Made by a program: the position numbers and the translations under genes
DNA from: Sanguibacter hominis ATCC BAA-789
GTDB taxonomy: Bacteria; Actinomycetota; Actinomycetes; Actinomycetales; Cellulomonadaceae
DNA: 64,000 bases
NCBI RefSeq assembly: GCF_012396185.1
Contig: NZ_JAAXOW010000001.1
Span: 434,001 to 498,000, forward strand
Reading direction: 5' to 3'
Shown: one piece after another, positions 15,782 to 23,284 of the stretch
How positions within the stretch are numbered: the first letter of the stretch is position 1
How the letters are laid out: each line of letters begins with the position of its first letter
The notes under the pieces: model-generated
Seen by the model: the letters and a program-made list of their open reading frames with translations, nothing else
Told to the model about the DNA's origin: nothing
Databases searched by the model: none

Positions 15782-17251
15782 ATGACGACGTACGGCGCCG
15801 GCGGTCCCCGCGAGGGCGAGGAGCCCTGGGAGCGCCTGCTCCGGTCCGTGTTCGGCGCCGACGCCGACGAGGCGATCGCCGAGCTGCGCTCGCGCGGCAT
15901 GGACGTCGACGCACTCAACGCCGCGGCCGGCCTCGCCGACGACCCCGCGATGATGGACCAGGTCCTCTCCCAGGTGCGCTCGCTCCTGTCCTCGACGACG
16001 GGGGGACCCGTCAACCCCGACGTCGCGCACGACATCGCGCGGCAGGTCGCGGTCGCCGAGGGCGACCCGAGCATCGACGCCGTCGAGCGGCGCACGACCG
16101 TCGACGCGCTGCGCGTCGCGGAGCTCTGGCTCGACGCCGTCACCGACATCGCGCCGTCGGGCGGCAGCCGGTTCGTGTGGAGCCGCTCCGAGTGGGTCGA
16201 GCGCACGATCCCGGCATGGAACTCTCTCGTCGAACCGGTCGCCCGGTCCGTCGTCGCCGCCCTGACCCGCGTGCTCCAGGAGCACCTTCCCGAGGACCTC
16301 GACGTGTCGCTCGGCGACGCGGGCCTGCCCCCGGGGATGGCCGCGATGCTGGGCAGCGGCCCCGGCGGGTTCGACCCGAGCGAGCTGGTCGAGCGGCTCG
16401 GTGCCGCGATGTTCGGCATGCAGGTCGGCCAGGCGGCCGGCGCGATGTCCCGCGAGGTGTTCGGCCTGACCGACCTCGGCGTGCCGCTCGTCGACGAACC
16501 GGTGGCCGCGCTGCTGCCGACGAACGTCGCCGCGTTCGCCGAGGGGCTCGACGCGCCGCTCGAGGAGGTCCGCCTCTATCTCGCCCTCCGCGAGGCGGCG
16601 CACGCGCGGCTCTTCACGCACGTCACCTGGTTGCGGGGGCACCTGCACGGCCTCGTCGACGCGTACGCGCGCGGCATCACGATCGACACCGAGGCCCTCG
16701 AGGACGCGGTCGCCCACATCGACCCGACCGACCCCACCGCGATGCAGGCCGCGCTGTCGGGCGGCATCTTCGGCATCCCGACGACCGAGGAGCAGAAGGC
16801 CACGCTCGCACGGCTCGAGACGAGCCTGGCGCTCGTCGAGGGGTGGGTCGACGAGGTCGCGACGACGGCGGCGCTCCCCCACCTGCCCCACGCGATGTCC
16901 CTGCGGGAGATGATCCGCCGGCGGCGGGCCGCTGGCGGCCCTGCCGAGCAGACGTTCGCGACGCTCATCGGGCTCGAGCTGCGTCCGCGCCGCTCGCGCG
17001 AGGCGGCAGCGCTGTGGGCGCTCATCGGGCGCGACACCGACTCCACTCGACGCGACGACGTGTGGGCGCACCCTGACCTCATGCCGAGCGCGCTCGACCT
17101 CGACGACCCGGCAGGCTATCTCGCGCGCCGCGAGCAGGTCGCCGTCGAGCAGGCTGACGTGGACCGCGCGATCGAAGAGCTCTTGTCGGGCACGGCGGCC
17201 GACGGCGACGACGCCCCGGAGGACGGCGGCTCCGCGACGCCGGAGGACTGA
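15782..17251 (+). CDS. DUF2342 putative zinc-dependent metalloprotease
   Basis: A 489-residue protein of the DUF2342/TIGR03624 family, widespread in actinobacteria and annotated as a zinc-dependent metalloprotease or hydrolase. The central REAAHARLFTHVTWLRGHLHG segment takes the place of a metal site; it is not a canonical HExxH. The N-terminus is acidic, and a Gly-rich patch (GSGPGGFDPSELVERLG) precedes a conserved QVGQAAGAMSREVFG block. The ATG at 15782 follows a CAGGAG ribosome-binding site. No signal peptide is visible. The gene converges on the YgjP-type peptidase seven bases away. Proteolytic activity is not demonstrable from sequence. Confidence 0.85.
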   Translation: MTTYGAGGPREGEEPWERLLRSVFGADADEAIAELRSRGMDVDALNAAAGLADDPAMMDQVLSQVRSLLSSTTGGPVNPDVAHDIARQVAVAEGDPSIDAVERRTTVDALRVAELWLDAVTDIAPSGGSRFVWSRSEWVERTIPAWNSLVEPVARSVVAALTRVLQEHLPEDLDVSLGDAGLPPGMAAMLGSGPGGFDPSELVERLGAAMFGMQVGQAAGAMSREVFGLTDLGVPLVDEPVAALLPTNVAAFAEGLDAPLEEVRLYLALREAAHARLFTHVTWLRGHLHGLVDAYARGITIDTEALEDAVAHIDPTDPTAMQAALSGGIFGIPTTEEQKATLARLETSLALVEGWVDEVATTAALPHLPHAMSLREMIRRRRAAGGPAEQTFATLIGLELRPRRSREAAALWALIGRDTDSTRRDDVWAHPDLMPSALDLDDPAGYLARREQVAVEQADVDRAIEELLSGTAADGDDAPEDGGSATPED

Positions 17252-17263
17252 GCGAGGCTCAGT
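17247..17263. terminator. short hairpin across two convergent stop codons
   Basis: A 7-bp inverted repeat with a three-base loop (ACTGAGC-gag-GCTCAGT). It includes the TGA of the DUF2342 gene and overlaps the TCA of the opposing peptidase gene. Confidence 0.4.
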
Positions 17264-17960
17264 CGCCCGTCTCGTCGGGGCTGGACTCGTACGGCACTCC
17301 GGTCTCCTCGCTGAAGGCGATGCCCTCGAGGAAGCCACGCGCCCGCTCGGTGCGGGGGTACGGCTCGAGCAGCGCCCAGAACTGCGGGCCGTGACCGGCA
17401 TGCAGCAGGTGCGCAAGCTCGTGCAGCAGGACGTAGTCGAGGACCCAGCCGGGGAGACCGCGCACGCGGTCCGAGATGCGGATCGCACGGTCCTGCACGC
17501 TGCAGGATCCCCAGCGCCGGTCCATGTTCGTCACCCAGCGGACGCTCACCGGTGCCGCCTGGCCGCCCAGGTAGCGGGTCGACAGTGCGGCTGCCCGCTC
17601 CATCAGCTCCGCGTCCGACGGGCGACGACGCTGCTCCTTGGCCGAGAGGCGCGCGAGCATGCGCTCGACCCATTCGCGCTCCTGCGCCCGGGTGAACCGT
17701 GCGGGGATCGCGACGATCGTGCGGTCGCCTTCGCGATAGGCGCTCACGGTGCGCGAGCGGCGGCGGCTGCGCCGGACCTCGACGGCATCGCCGGCACCGG
17801 GGACGTTCAGGGTCGTGTCAGGGCGCGCCGAGCCCTTGCGCGTCGCTCCCTCGTCGTCCACGTCCGGTTCCCCCAGGCTCGGCGGCGAACCGCACACATC
17901 GTCCACGAGACTGTCCACAGGAAGAATCCCCCATTCGCGCGCCCGCCGCGACCCCGACAC
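17259..17960 (-). CDS. YgjP/SprT-type zinc metallopeptidase
   Basis: A 233-residue protein of the M48/DUF45 (YgjP-like) family. The zinc site HELAHLLHAGHGPQFW provides HExxH plus a downstream histidine, and RWGSC upstream is a family motif. The conserved domain begins near residue 60 (RRSRRRSRTVSAYREGD). The first 60 residues are poorly conserved, so internal GTG codons are alternative starts. The GTG at 17960 has an AGAGGG ribosome-binding site. It is divergent from the ThiF-like gene with a 64-base gap that contains a perfect DnaA-box sequence. The substrate is unknown. Confidence 0.85.
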   Translation of the reverse strand: MSGSRRAREWGILPVDSLVDDVCGSPPSLGEPDVDDEGATRKGSARPDTTLNVPGAGDAVEVRRSRRRSRTVSAYREGDRTIVAIPARFTRAQEREWVERMLARLSAKEQRRRPSDAELMERAAALSTRYLGGQAAPVSVRWVTNMDRRWGSCSVQDRAIRISDRVRGLPGWVLDYVLLHELAHLLHAGHGPQFWALLEPYPRTERARGFLEGIAFSEETGVPYESSPDETGD

Positions 17961-17999
17961 GCCCTCTGTGGATAACTTCCGGGATCTACCTGTGGAAAC
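17911..17999. promoter_or_regulatory. cluster of DnaA-box-like sequences
   Basis: TGTGGATAA at 17967-17975 is the exact complement of the consensus box TTATCCACA. CTGTCCACA at 17911-17919 differs by one base from the actinobacterial form TTGTCCACA. TGTGGAAAC at 17991-17999 is a weaker inverted copy. They straddle the 5' end of the peptidase gene and the divergent promoter region. Binding is not proven. Confidence 0.45.
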
Positions 18000-18024
18000 C
18001 GCTCACGTGCGGCGACACACTGGG

Positions 18025-18846
18025 ATGCTCCCTCCCATGGCACCCACGACCCCACCGCCGCTCACCTCCCGAGCCACCGCCGCCGTCGGCGTCCTCGGCC
18101 TCGGACGCCTCGGGCTCCTCACCACGCTCAGCCTCGCCACCTCAGGGATAGGCCGTCTCGTGCTCGACGACGCCCGGCACGTCACCCAGGCCGACCTCGG
18201 CCCCGGCGGGTACGGGTCTCGCGACGTCGGATCGCTGCGCCGCATCGCGGCCGCGCGGCTCGTCGCCGAGTCCGCGAGCGGGACGAGCTCACGTGTCGCG
18301 CCCTCCCGCCCGCACGACGTGCCCCTCGCTGCCCTCGACATGCTCGTCGTCGTGACCGACGAGGACCTCGCTCCCGACCGTGCGTGGCGGCTCATGGGTG
18401 AGCGCGTCCCGCACCTCGTCGTGCGCTGCCGCCCTGACGCCGTCGACGTCAGCCATGTCGTCGTGCCTGGCCGCACGCCGTGCCTGTGCTGCATCAGCCT
18501 GCACACCCAGGACGAACGTGGCACCGACGCGTTCACCGCGTCAGCATGGGCGCCGTCGGGCCCGCGCGCTCCCCGGGTCAGAGAGCTCACCCCGGACGAG
18601 CCGCTGCTCGCCAGCGCAGCGGCCGTCGTCGTGACGCGCTCCGTCCTCGCCTTCCTCGACACCGGCAGCCTCGCCGTGACCGGGGCCGAGCCGACGTGGG
18701 ACCGGTCCTGCCGGACCGTCGTCACGTCGACGCACCTCGCCCTCCCCGACATCCGCGCCCGGGAAGAACGATGGCCGGTGCACCCGGGTTGCGGGTGCAC
18801 CGGCCAGGGGGCCGTGCGGTCGTCGAGCCGTGCAGCGACCGCCTGA
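18025..18846 (+). CDS. stand-alone ThiF/E1-like protein
   Basis: A 273-residue protein with an E1/ThiF-type Rossmann fold. GVLGLGRLGLLTTLSLATSG near the N-terminus is the nucleotide loop, with LVLDDARHVTQADLG as the following strand and DMLVVVTDEDLAPD later. Zinc-like cysteines appear as CLCC in the middle and CGC at the C-terminus. No ubiquitin-like partner or rhodanese domain is nearby, so the acceptor is unknown. An ATG at 18037 is an equally good start. The last 75 bases contain a 15-bp perfect inverted repeat that probably terminates the convergent whiB7 transcript. Confidence 0.78.
   Translation: MLPPMAPTTPPPLTSRATAAVGVLGLGRLGLLTTLSLATSGIGRLVLDDARHVTQADLGPGGYGSRDVGSLRRIAAARLVAESASGTSSRVAPSRPHDVPLAALDMLVVVTDEDLAPDRAWRLMGERVPHLVVRCRPDAVDVSHVVVPGRTPCLCCISLHTQDERGTDAFTASAWAPSGPRAPRVRELTPDEPLLASAAAVVVTRSVLAFLDTGSLAVTGAEPTWDRSCRTVVTSTHLALPDIRAREERWPVHPGCGCTGQGAVRSSSRAATA
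18772..18806 (-). terminator. whiB7 terminator inside the ThiF-like coding sequence
   Basis: A 15-bp perfect stem (18772-18786 with 18792-18806) and a five-base loop, 53 bases downstream of the whiB7 stop in whiB7's direction. It is entirely within the 3' end of the convergent gene. Confidence 0.65.
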
Positions 18847-18858
18847 GGTCGCGGGTGG

Positions 18859-19248
18859 TCACGCGAGGCTCGGCTGAACCTTGCGGGGCCGTCCGCGGCC
18901 TCGCTTGACGGCGACGACGCGGCCGTCGACGAAGACCTCGCCGCCCCACACGCCCCACGGCTCCTGCCGGTCGATCGCGCCGGCGAGGCAGGCGTCGACG
19001 AGCGGACAGGCGCGGCACAGGGCCTTCGCCTGCTCGACCTGGACGGTCTTCTCGGCGAACCAGAGCTCGGGGTCCTCGACGCGGCAGGGCAGCATCGAGC
19101 CCATGAGGCGGTCGAACTCGGCGCGGTCATCCTGCGTCTGCGTGGCAGGTGCAGGTGATCCGGCGCGGGTCGTTGAACGGGGCAGGGGGGCGACGACGAC
19201 GGGCGTGTCGCGCTGGGTGCTGGTGTCGAGCAGCATGCTGAGCCGCAC
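18859..19248 (-). CDS. whiB7: WhiB7-type iron-sulfur transcription regulator
   Basis: A 129-residue WhiB protein. Four cluster cysteines are Cys55, Cys78, Cys81 and Cys87 (CRAC core). The GVWGGE turn is at 99-104 and an AT-hook RGRP at 118-121 near the C-terminus. The AT-hook is the mark of the WhiB7/WblC subgroup, which activates intrinsic drug-resistance genes with the primary sigma factor. The gene also has the usual neighbour uvrD2. The start is a GTG with GGAGG five bases upstream. A long leader with an upstream ORF and an AT-rich WhiB7-like promoter precede it, implying attenuation control and autoactivation. Confidence 0.93.
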   Translation of the reverse strand: MRLSMLLDTSTQRDTPVVVAPLPRSTTRAGSPAPATQTQDDRAEFDRLMGSMLPCRVEDPELWFAEKTVQVEQAKALCRACPLVDACLAGAIDRQEPWGVWGGEVFVDGRVVAVKRGRGRPRKVQPSLA

Positions 19249-19641
19249 GATGTCCTCCGGGAAGTCCGTTTGCGAGTGTCGATGGACGACTCGAGAGGAC
19301 GCTCTCCGGGTCCGGCTCCGCCCTGGTCAGGGCGGGTTGCTCGGAGCTCACCCGTCAGAGACGGGGAGGAGGTGCGTCCGCGGGAGTCGCGATGGTGCAG
19401 TGGTGAGGGGGGCGGGGGTCAGTGCCCGCGAACCCGATCACGTGCCACCAGATGTGCGCCTGCCGGTGCTGCGGCTGCGCGTGCGAGGTGAGTGCTGCGC
19501 CGGTCGTACGACGCGGCGGCAGAGACACGGACGGGAAGCGGGCTAAACGCCGCTCCGGTCATCATGTTCTTCTTCATCGAGCACTCACCTCCATCTCTCC
19601 ATCGGGCCGTTCCCTCTCGGGTCAGGCCGCTCCTGCAAGGA
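19249..19641 (-). promoter_or_regulatory. whiB7 5' leader with attenuator-like hairpins
   Basis: An untranslated leader of roughly 390 bases, inferred from the promoter at 19649-19687. After the upstream ORF it contains a hairpin spanning the ORF stop (19412-19416 with 19425-19429), a 6-bp hairpin with triloop (19351-19365) and a strong 8-bp GC hairpin (19318-19325 with 19328-19335). These fit the ribosome-controlled attenuation known for whiB7/wblC leaders: ribosome stalling on the small ORF would change folding and permit read-through. No T-run is visible, so the exact terminator is uncertain. Confidence 0.7.
19419..19577 (-). CDS. whiB7 leader upstream ORF
   Basis: A 52-codon ORF in the whiB7 leader that starts at an ATG at 19577. 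It begins MKKNMMTGAAF and ends in a TGA overlapped by a hairpin. A strong ribosome-binding site GGAGGTGA lies 7 bases upstream, better than that of many real genes here. The C-terminal part is Ala/Arg-rich. It is probably a sensor peptide whose slow or blocked translation under ribosome-targeting drugs induces whiB7, as described for related actinobacteria. The peptide itself probably has no other function. Confidence 0.75.
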   Translation of the reverse strand: MKKNMMTGAAFSPLPVRVSAAASYDRRSTHLARAAAAPAGAHLVARDRVRGH

Positions 19642-19648
19642 CTCGTTC

Positions 19649-19687
19649 ACACTAGACCTGCCCCGCGAACGGGGACAACTTAATTAA
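19649..19687 (-). promoter_or_regulatory. WhiB7-type promoter of whiB7
   Basis: On the minus strand an AT-only octamer TTAATTAA (19680-19687) stands one base upstream of -35 TTGTCC (19673-19678). An 18-base spacer and -10 TAGTGT (19649-19654) follow. An AT-rich block directly upstream of -35 is the known WhiB7 target, contacted by the AT-hook. Such a block is rare in this G+C-rich sequence. Confidence 0.75.
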
Positions 19688-19739
19688 CCAGCGAGTTTCC
19701 GAACACCGGGTGCGAGTGGTCTCCGCGACCTCCAGGACG

Positions 19740-21743
19740 TCACGATCTCGCGGCTCCGGACCGCGCGACGATCCCGAGGATCGCCGCCCCGTACTGGTTG
19801 ATCTTCGTCGGGCCGACCCCCTTGACGCGCACGAGCGCCCGCTCGTCCGCGGGCCGGGTCTCGGCGATCTCCGCGAGCATCTGGTCAGACAGGACCGTGA
19901 ACTTCGGACGGTCGACCGCCACCGCGACGCTGTCGCGCCAGTCCCGCAGTGCCTCGAAGAGCTCCTGGTCGTACTCCCCCGTCAGCCGGACTGCCGCTCC
20001 GTCGGCAGGCCTGCGGCCCGGGAGCGACGGCTCGGCTGCGGGCCACAACCGGTCGAGGAACCGCGAACGACGACGGCTCCCCCGCCCGCCCGGGTTGCGC
20101 GACCGGGCCCACGACAGCCGCAGGTGCACCCGTGCGCGGGTGATCCCGACGTAGAGGAGACGCTTCTCCTCGGCGATCGCCTCGGGCGTCTCCGCGAGGG
20201 AGATCGGCATGAGGCCTTCGCTCAGCCCGACGAGGAAGACGGCATCCCACTCGAGGCCCTTCGCGGCGTGCAGCGACGCGAGCGTCACCCCCTGGACGGC
20301 GGGCGCGTGCTGGGCGGCCGCACGCTCGTCGAGCTCCGCGACCAGCTCGGGAAGGCCGGCCTTCGTCGTCGCGTAGAGGTCGTCCGCGAGCGCGACGAGC
20401 GCCTGCATCGACTCCCACCGTTCCCGCACCGCGCCGCGCGCCGCCGGGGGCTCGGGCGCCCAGCCCGCGTTGACCAGCACGTCCCGGACGATCTCGGGGA
20501 GCGTCTGCCCCGGGTCGACGGCGCGCGCAGCCCCCCGCAGCAGCACGATCCCCTCGCGGACCTCTCGACGCTGGAAGAAGCGTTCGCCACCACGCACGAG
20601 ATACGCGATGCCCGCGTCCGCGAGAGCCTGCTCGTACAGCTCCGACTGGGCGTTCGTACGGTAGAGCACGGCGATCTCGCCTGCGGGGGTCCCGGACCTC
20701 ACGAGGCGCCCGACGGCCGCGGCGACCTGTGCCGCCTCGGCCTCGTCGTCGTCGTACACCGTGAACGTCACGGGAGGGCCCGAGGGACGCTGCGCCTTGA
20801 GCTCGAGGCCCGCGAAGCCGCGACCGGCGCGGTCCGCGAGCAGCGCGTTGGCGAGCGAGACGACCTGCGGGGTCGAGCGGTAGTCGCGCACCAGGCGCAC
20901 CTCGACCGCCTTCGGGTAGGTCTTGCGGAAGCTCAGGAGGTGGTGCGGTGTAGCCCCCGTGAACGAGTAGATCGTCTGGCTCGGGTCGCCGACGACGCAC
21001 AGCTCGTCACGATCGCCGAGCCACTGGTCGAGCACGAACTGCTGCAGCGGCGAGACGTCTTGGTACTCGTCCACGACGAAGCGGCGGTACTGGCGCCGGA
21101 TCTCGTCGGCGACCGGCGGGTTGGAGTGGATCATGTCGCCGACGTAGAGCAGCACGTCCTCGAAGTCGATGACGCCGCGCGCCGTCTTGGCCTCCTCGTA
21201 GGAGCGCATCAGACGCGCGACGGCGTGCGCGTCGAAGCCCGCCGGCGGCTCCCGATGGAGCGCTGCGACCGCACGCGGGTAGTCGTCCGCGGGGATCATC
21301 GAGACCTTGGCCCACTCGATCTCCGAGGACAGGTCGCGCACCGCGACACGGTCGACCGTCATGCCGAGCGCGGCGGCCGCCTGCCCGACCGCGGGCGCCT
21401 TGTGCTCGAGGATCCGGGGCGGCGCCCCGCCGACGATGCGGGGCCAGAAGTAGCTGAGCTGCTTGAGCGCGGCCGCGTGGAACGTGCGCGCCTGCACCCC
21501 GGCGACACCGAGGTCGCGCAGCCGCGTGCGCATCTCCCCCGCCGCCCGGGCGGTGAACGTCACGGCGAGGACGCTCGTCGGCTGGTAGACGCCGGTGCGC
21601 ACGCCGTACGCGATGCGGTGCGTGATCGCCCTCGTCTTGCCCGTGCCCGCGCCCGCGAGGACGCACACGGGCCCGGTCAGGGCGGTGGCGACAGCCCGTT
21701 GGTCGGGGTCGAGCGCTTCGAGGATCTCGTCGGCAGACATCAC
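19740..21743 (-). CDS. uvrD2: UvrD2-type ATP-dependent DNA helicase
   Basis: A 667-residue superfamily 1A helicase. Walker A is LAGAGTGKTRAITHRIAY, motif II VVDEYQDVSPLQQ, motif III GDPSQTIYSFTGA, motif IV RLVRDYRSTPQVV, and the late motifs are SLHAAKGLEWDAVFLVG and LLYVGITRAR. A C-terminal HRDC domain (about 595-660) ends in RVKGVGPTKINQYG. This domain order is that of mycobacterial UvrD2, which has the same neighbours. It unwinds DNA 3' to 5' during repair. The start could be either of two adjacent ATG codons. A hairpin at 21819-21842 separates it from the upstream mycoredoxin gene. Confidence 0.93.
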   Translation of the reverse strand: MMSADEILEALDPDQRAVATALTGPVCVLAGAGTGKTRAITHRIAYGVRTGVYQPTSVLAVTFTARAAGEMRTRLRDLGVAGVQARTFHAAALKQLSYFWPRIVGGAPPRILEHKAPAVGQAAAALGMTVDRVAVRDLSSEIEWAKVSMIPADDYPRAVAALHREPPAGFDAHAVARLMRSYEEAKTARGVIDFEDVLLYVGDMIHSNPPVADEIRRQYRRFVVDEYQDVSPLQQFVLDQWLGDRDELCVVGDPSQTIYSFTGATPHHLLSFRKTYPKAVEVRLVRDYRSTPQVVSLANALLADRAGRGFAGLELKAQRPSGPPVTFTVYDDDEAEAAQVAAAVGRLVRSGTPAGEIAVLYRTNAQSELYEQALADAGIAYLVRGGERFFQRREVREGIVLLRGAARAVDPGQTLPEIVRDVLVNAGWAPEPPAARGAVRERWESMQALVALADDLYATTKAGLPELVAELDERAAAQHAPAVQGVTLASLHAAKGLEWDAVFLVGLSEGLMPISLAETPEAIAEEKRLLYVGITRARVHLRLSWARSRNPGGRGSRRRSRFLDRLWPAAEPSLPGRRPADGAAVRLTGEYDQELFEALRDWRDSVAVAVDRPKFTVLSDQMLAEIAETRPADERALVRVKGVGPTKINQYGAAILGIVARSGAARS

Positions 21744-21818
21744 CGGAGATTCTCTCAGGCGCGGCTGACACCGACAGCCGCCGAGGTCGCCCCTGGGGAC
21801 GGCTCAGCGATCTCCGCG

Positions 21819-21842
21819 CGGTCGGGGCGACCACCCCGACCG
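21819..21842 (-). terminator. hairpin after the mycoredoxin gene
   Basis: A 9-bp perfect stem (21819-21827 with 21834-21842) and a six-base loop, 16 bases past the mycoredoxin stop. Confidence 0.55.
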
Positions 21843-21858
21843 GGCGGAACGTGCGGCG

Positions 21859-22128
21859 TCACGCGCCGATGCGCTCCTTGACCTGCGCGAGCGACGGGTT
21901 GGTCGCCGACGACCCGTCAGGGAACACGACGGTCGGCACGACCCAGTTCCCGTCGTTGACCTGCTCGATGTACGGGATGACGCTCGACTCCTGCTCGATG
22001 TCGATCTCCGTGTAGCCGATGCCCTCGCTCGTCAGCTGCTTCTTCAGGCGCTGGCAGTAGCCGCACCACGTGGTCGAGTACATGACGACGGAGCCGGCGT
22101 CGGGCGTGTGCGGGGCGGGGATGGTCAC
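21859..22128 (-). CDS. mrx1: mycoredoxin (glutaredoxin fold)
   Basis: An 89-residue glutaredoxin-like protein with active site WCGYC (Cys22 and Cys25) and cis-proline segment WVVPTVVF. CGYC with this length is characteristic of mycoredoxin-1, which reduces mycothiol mixed disulfides. This supports a mycothiol-producing actinobacterium. The GTG start at 22128 has GGAGG upstream, and no ATG is available near it. It lies between nudC and uvrD2 as in mycobacteria. Confidence 0.92.
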   Translation of the reverse strand: MTIPAPHTPDAGSVVMYSTTWCGYCQRLKKQLTSEGIGYTEIDIEQESSVIPYIEQVNDGNWVVPTVVFPDGSSATNPSLAQVKERIGA

Positions 22129-22193
22129 GGGTGTCCTCCGGTCGGTGGGTCGGTCGCCCACCATAACCGCGCGGTGCCTGCGAACCTTCCCGA

Positions 22194-23210
22194 TCACTCG
22201 GTTCGGTCGGCGAGCGGGCCCCCGTACCACTCTTCGATGAGCCCGCGCGCGATCGACGACCGCATCGGCAGCAGCACGCGCCCGGCAGCGAGGTCCGCCG
22301 CGAGCCCGTCGCGCGTGAACCAGCGCGCACCCGTCACCTCGACACCGTCGACGACGACGTCGGTCGTCAGGGCGTGAGCCCGGAACCCGAGCATGAGCGA
22401 GCGCGGGAACGGCCACGGCTGGGACGACCGGTACTCGACGTCGCCGACGACGACGGTCGTCTCCTCGCGCACCTCGCGGCGCACGGCAGCCTCGACGGAC
22501 TCGCCCGCCTCGACGAAACCGGCGAGGGTCGAGAAGCGGCCCTCGGGCCAGGTGGCGGCATGGCCGAGCAGGAGGCGGTCGTCGTCGTCGACGACCGCCA
22601 TGATCACGGCCGGGTCGGTGCGCGGGAAGGTCTCGCGGCCGTCGGACGTGCAGACGCGCGACCAGCCGTGGCGAGCGGGCCGCGTCGCCTCGCCGCAGTG
22701 CTCGCAGCGCAGCGCGCGCACGTGCCACGCAGCGACGCCGACGGCGGTCGTCGCCAGACCGGCGTCACGCGCGTCGAGCAGGTGGCCCGCGTCGCGCAGG
22801 CTCTCGAAGCGGCGGCCTCGCCCGAGCAGGTCCTCCGCGCGCGCAGGCACGACGCCCGAGATGTCGACGTCGTCGTCCGGCTCGGCGGGCAGCACGAGCG
22901 CCAGGTACGCACCGTCGTCGTCCGTACCGAGGAACAGCCAGCCAGGCGCGTGCGGCGCCGTGAGCTCCGACGACGCGGCGCTCAGCGCGGCGACGACCTC
23001 GCCCGCTGGGACGAGGTCGAGCGCGAGCGCACCTGGCGCCGTCGCGGCGCGCACGGCGAGCGACGCGCCGCGCACGAGCACGACGCGGGTCGACGACGTG
23101 GCGACGAGCCGCTCGACGAGGTCGACCTCGTCGCGAAGCTCGGCCGCGCGGTCGACCGTCGTGCGTGACAGCGGGAGCTGGGCCCAGTCGGTCACCGGTG
23201 CAAGGTTCAT
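22194..23210 (-). CDS. nudC: NAD(H) pyrophosphatase NudC
   Basis: A 338-residue Nudix hydrolase that cleaves NADH/NAD to NMN(H) and AMP and may remove NAD caps from RNA. A zinc-like segment RCEHCGEATRPARHGWSRVC has three cysteines. The Nudix box GFVEAGESVEAAVRREVREE is complete except for Thr in place of the last glycine. The NudC signature SSQPWPFPRSLMLGF follows it. The ATG at 23210 gives the expected N-terminus. It is divergent from the kinase-like gene at 23285. Confidence 0.92.
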   Translation of the reverse strand: MNLAPVTDWAQLPLSRTTVDRAAELRDEVDLVERLVATSSTRVVLVRGASLAVRAATAPGALALDLVPAGEVVAALSAASSELTAPHAPGWLFLGTDDDGAYLALVLPAEPDDDVDISGVVPARAEDLLGRGRRFESLRDAGHLLDARDAGLATTAVGVAAWHVRALRCEHCGEATRPARHGWSRVCTSDGRETFPRTDPAVIMAVVDDDDRLLLGHAATWPEGRFSTLAGFVEAGESVEAAVRREVREETTVVVGDVEYRSSQPWPFPRSLMLGFRAHALTTDVVVDGVEVTGARWFTRDGLAADLAAGRVLLPMRSSIARGLIEEWYGGPLADRTE

Positions 23211-23284
23211 GCGATCACGGTACGACGGGCGGACGCGGTCGCGTCGTGCGGCCCGAGCGGCACCCGGCGACGTACCGTGGACCC

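Noticed and set aside
17911-17999. DnaA boxes as a replication origin
   Set aside because: No dnaA, dnaN or AT-rich unwinding region nearby and only three boxes.
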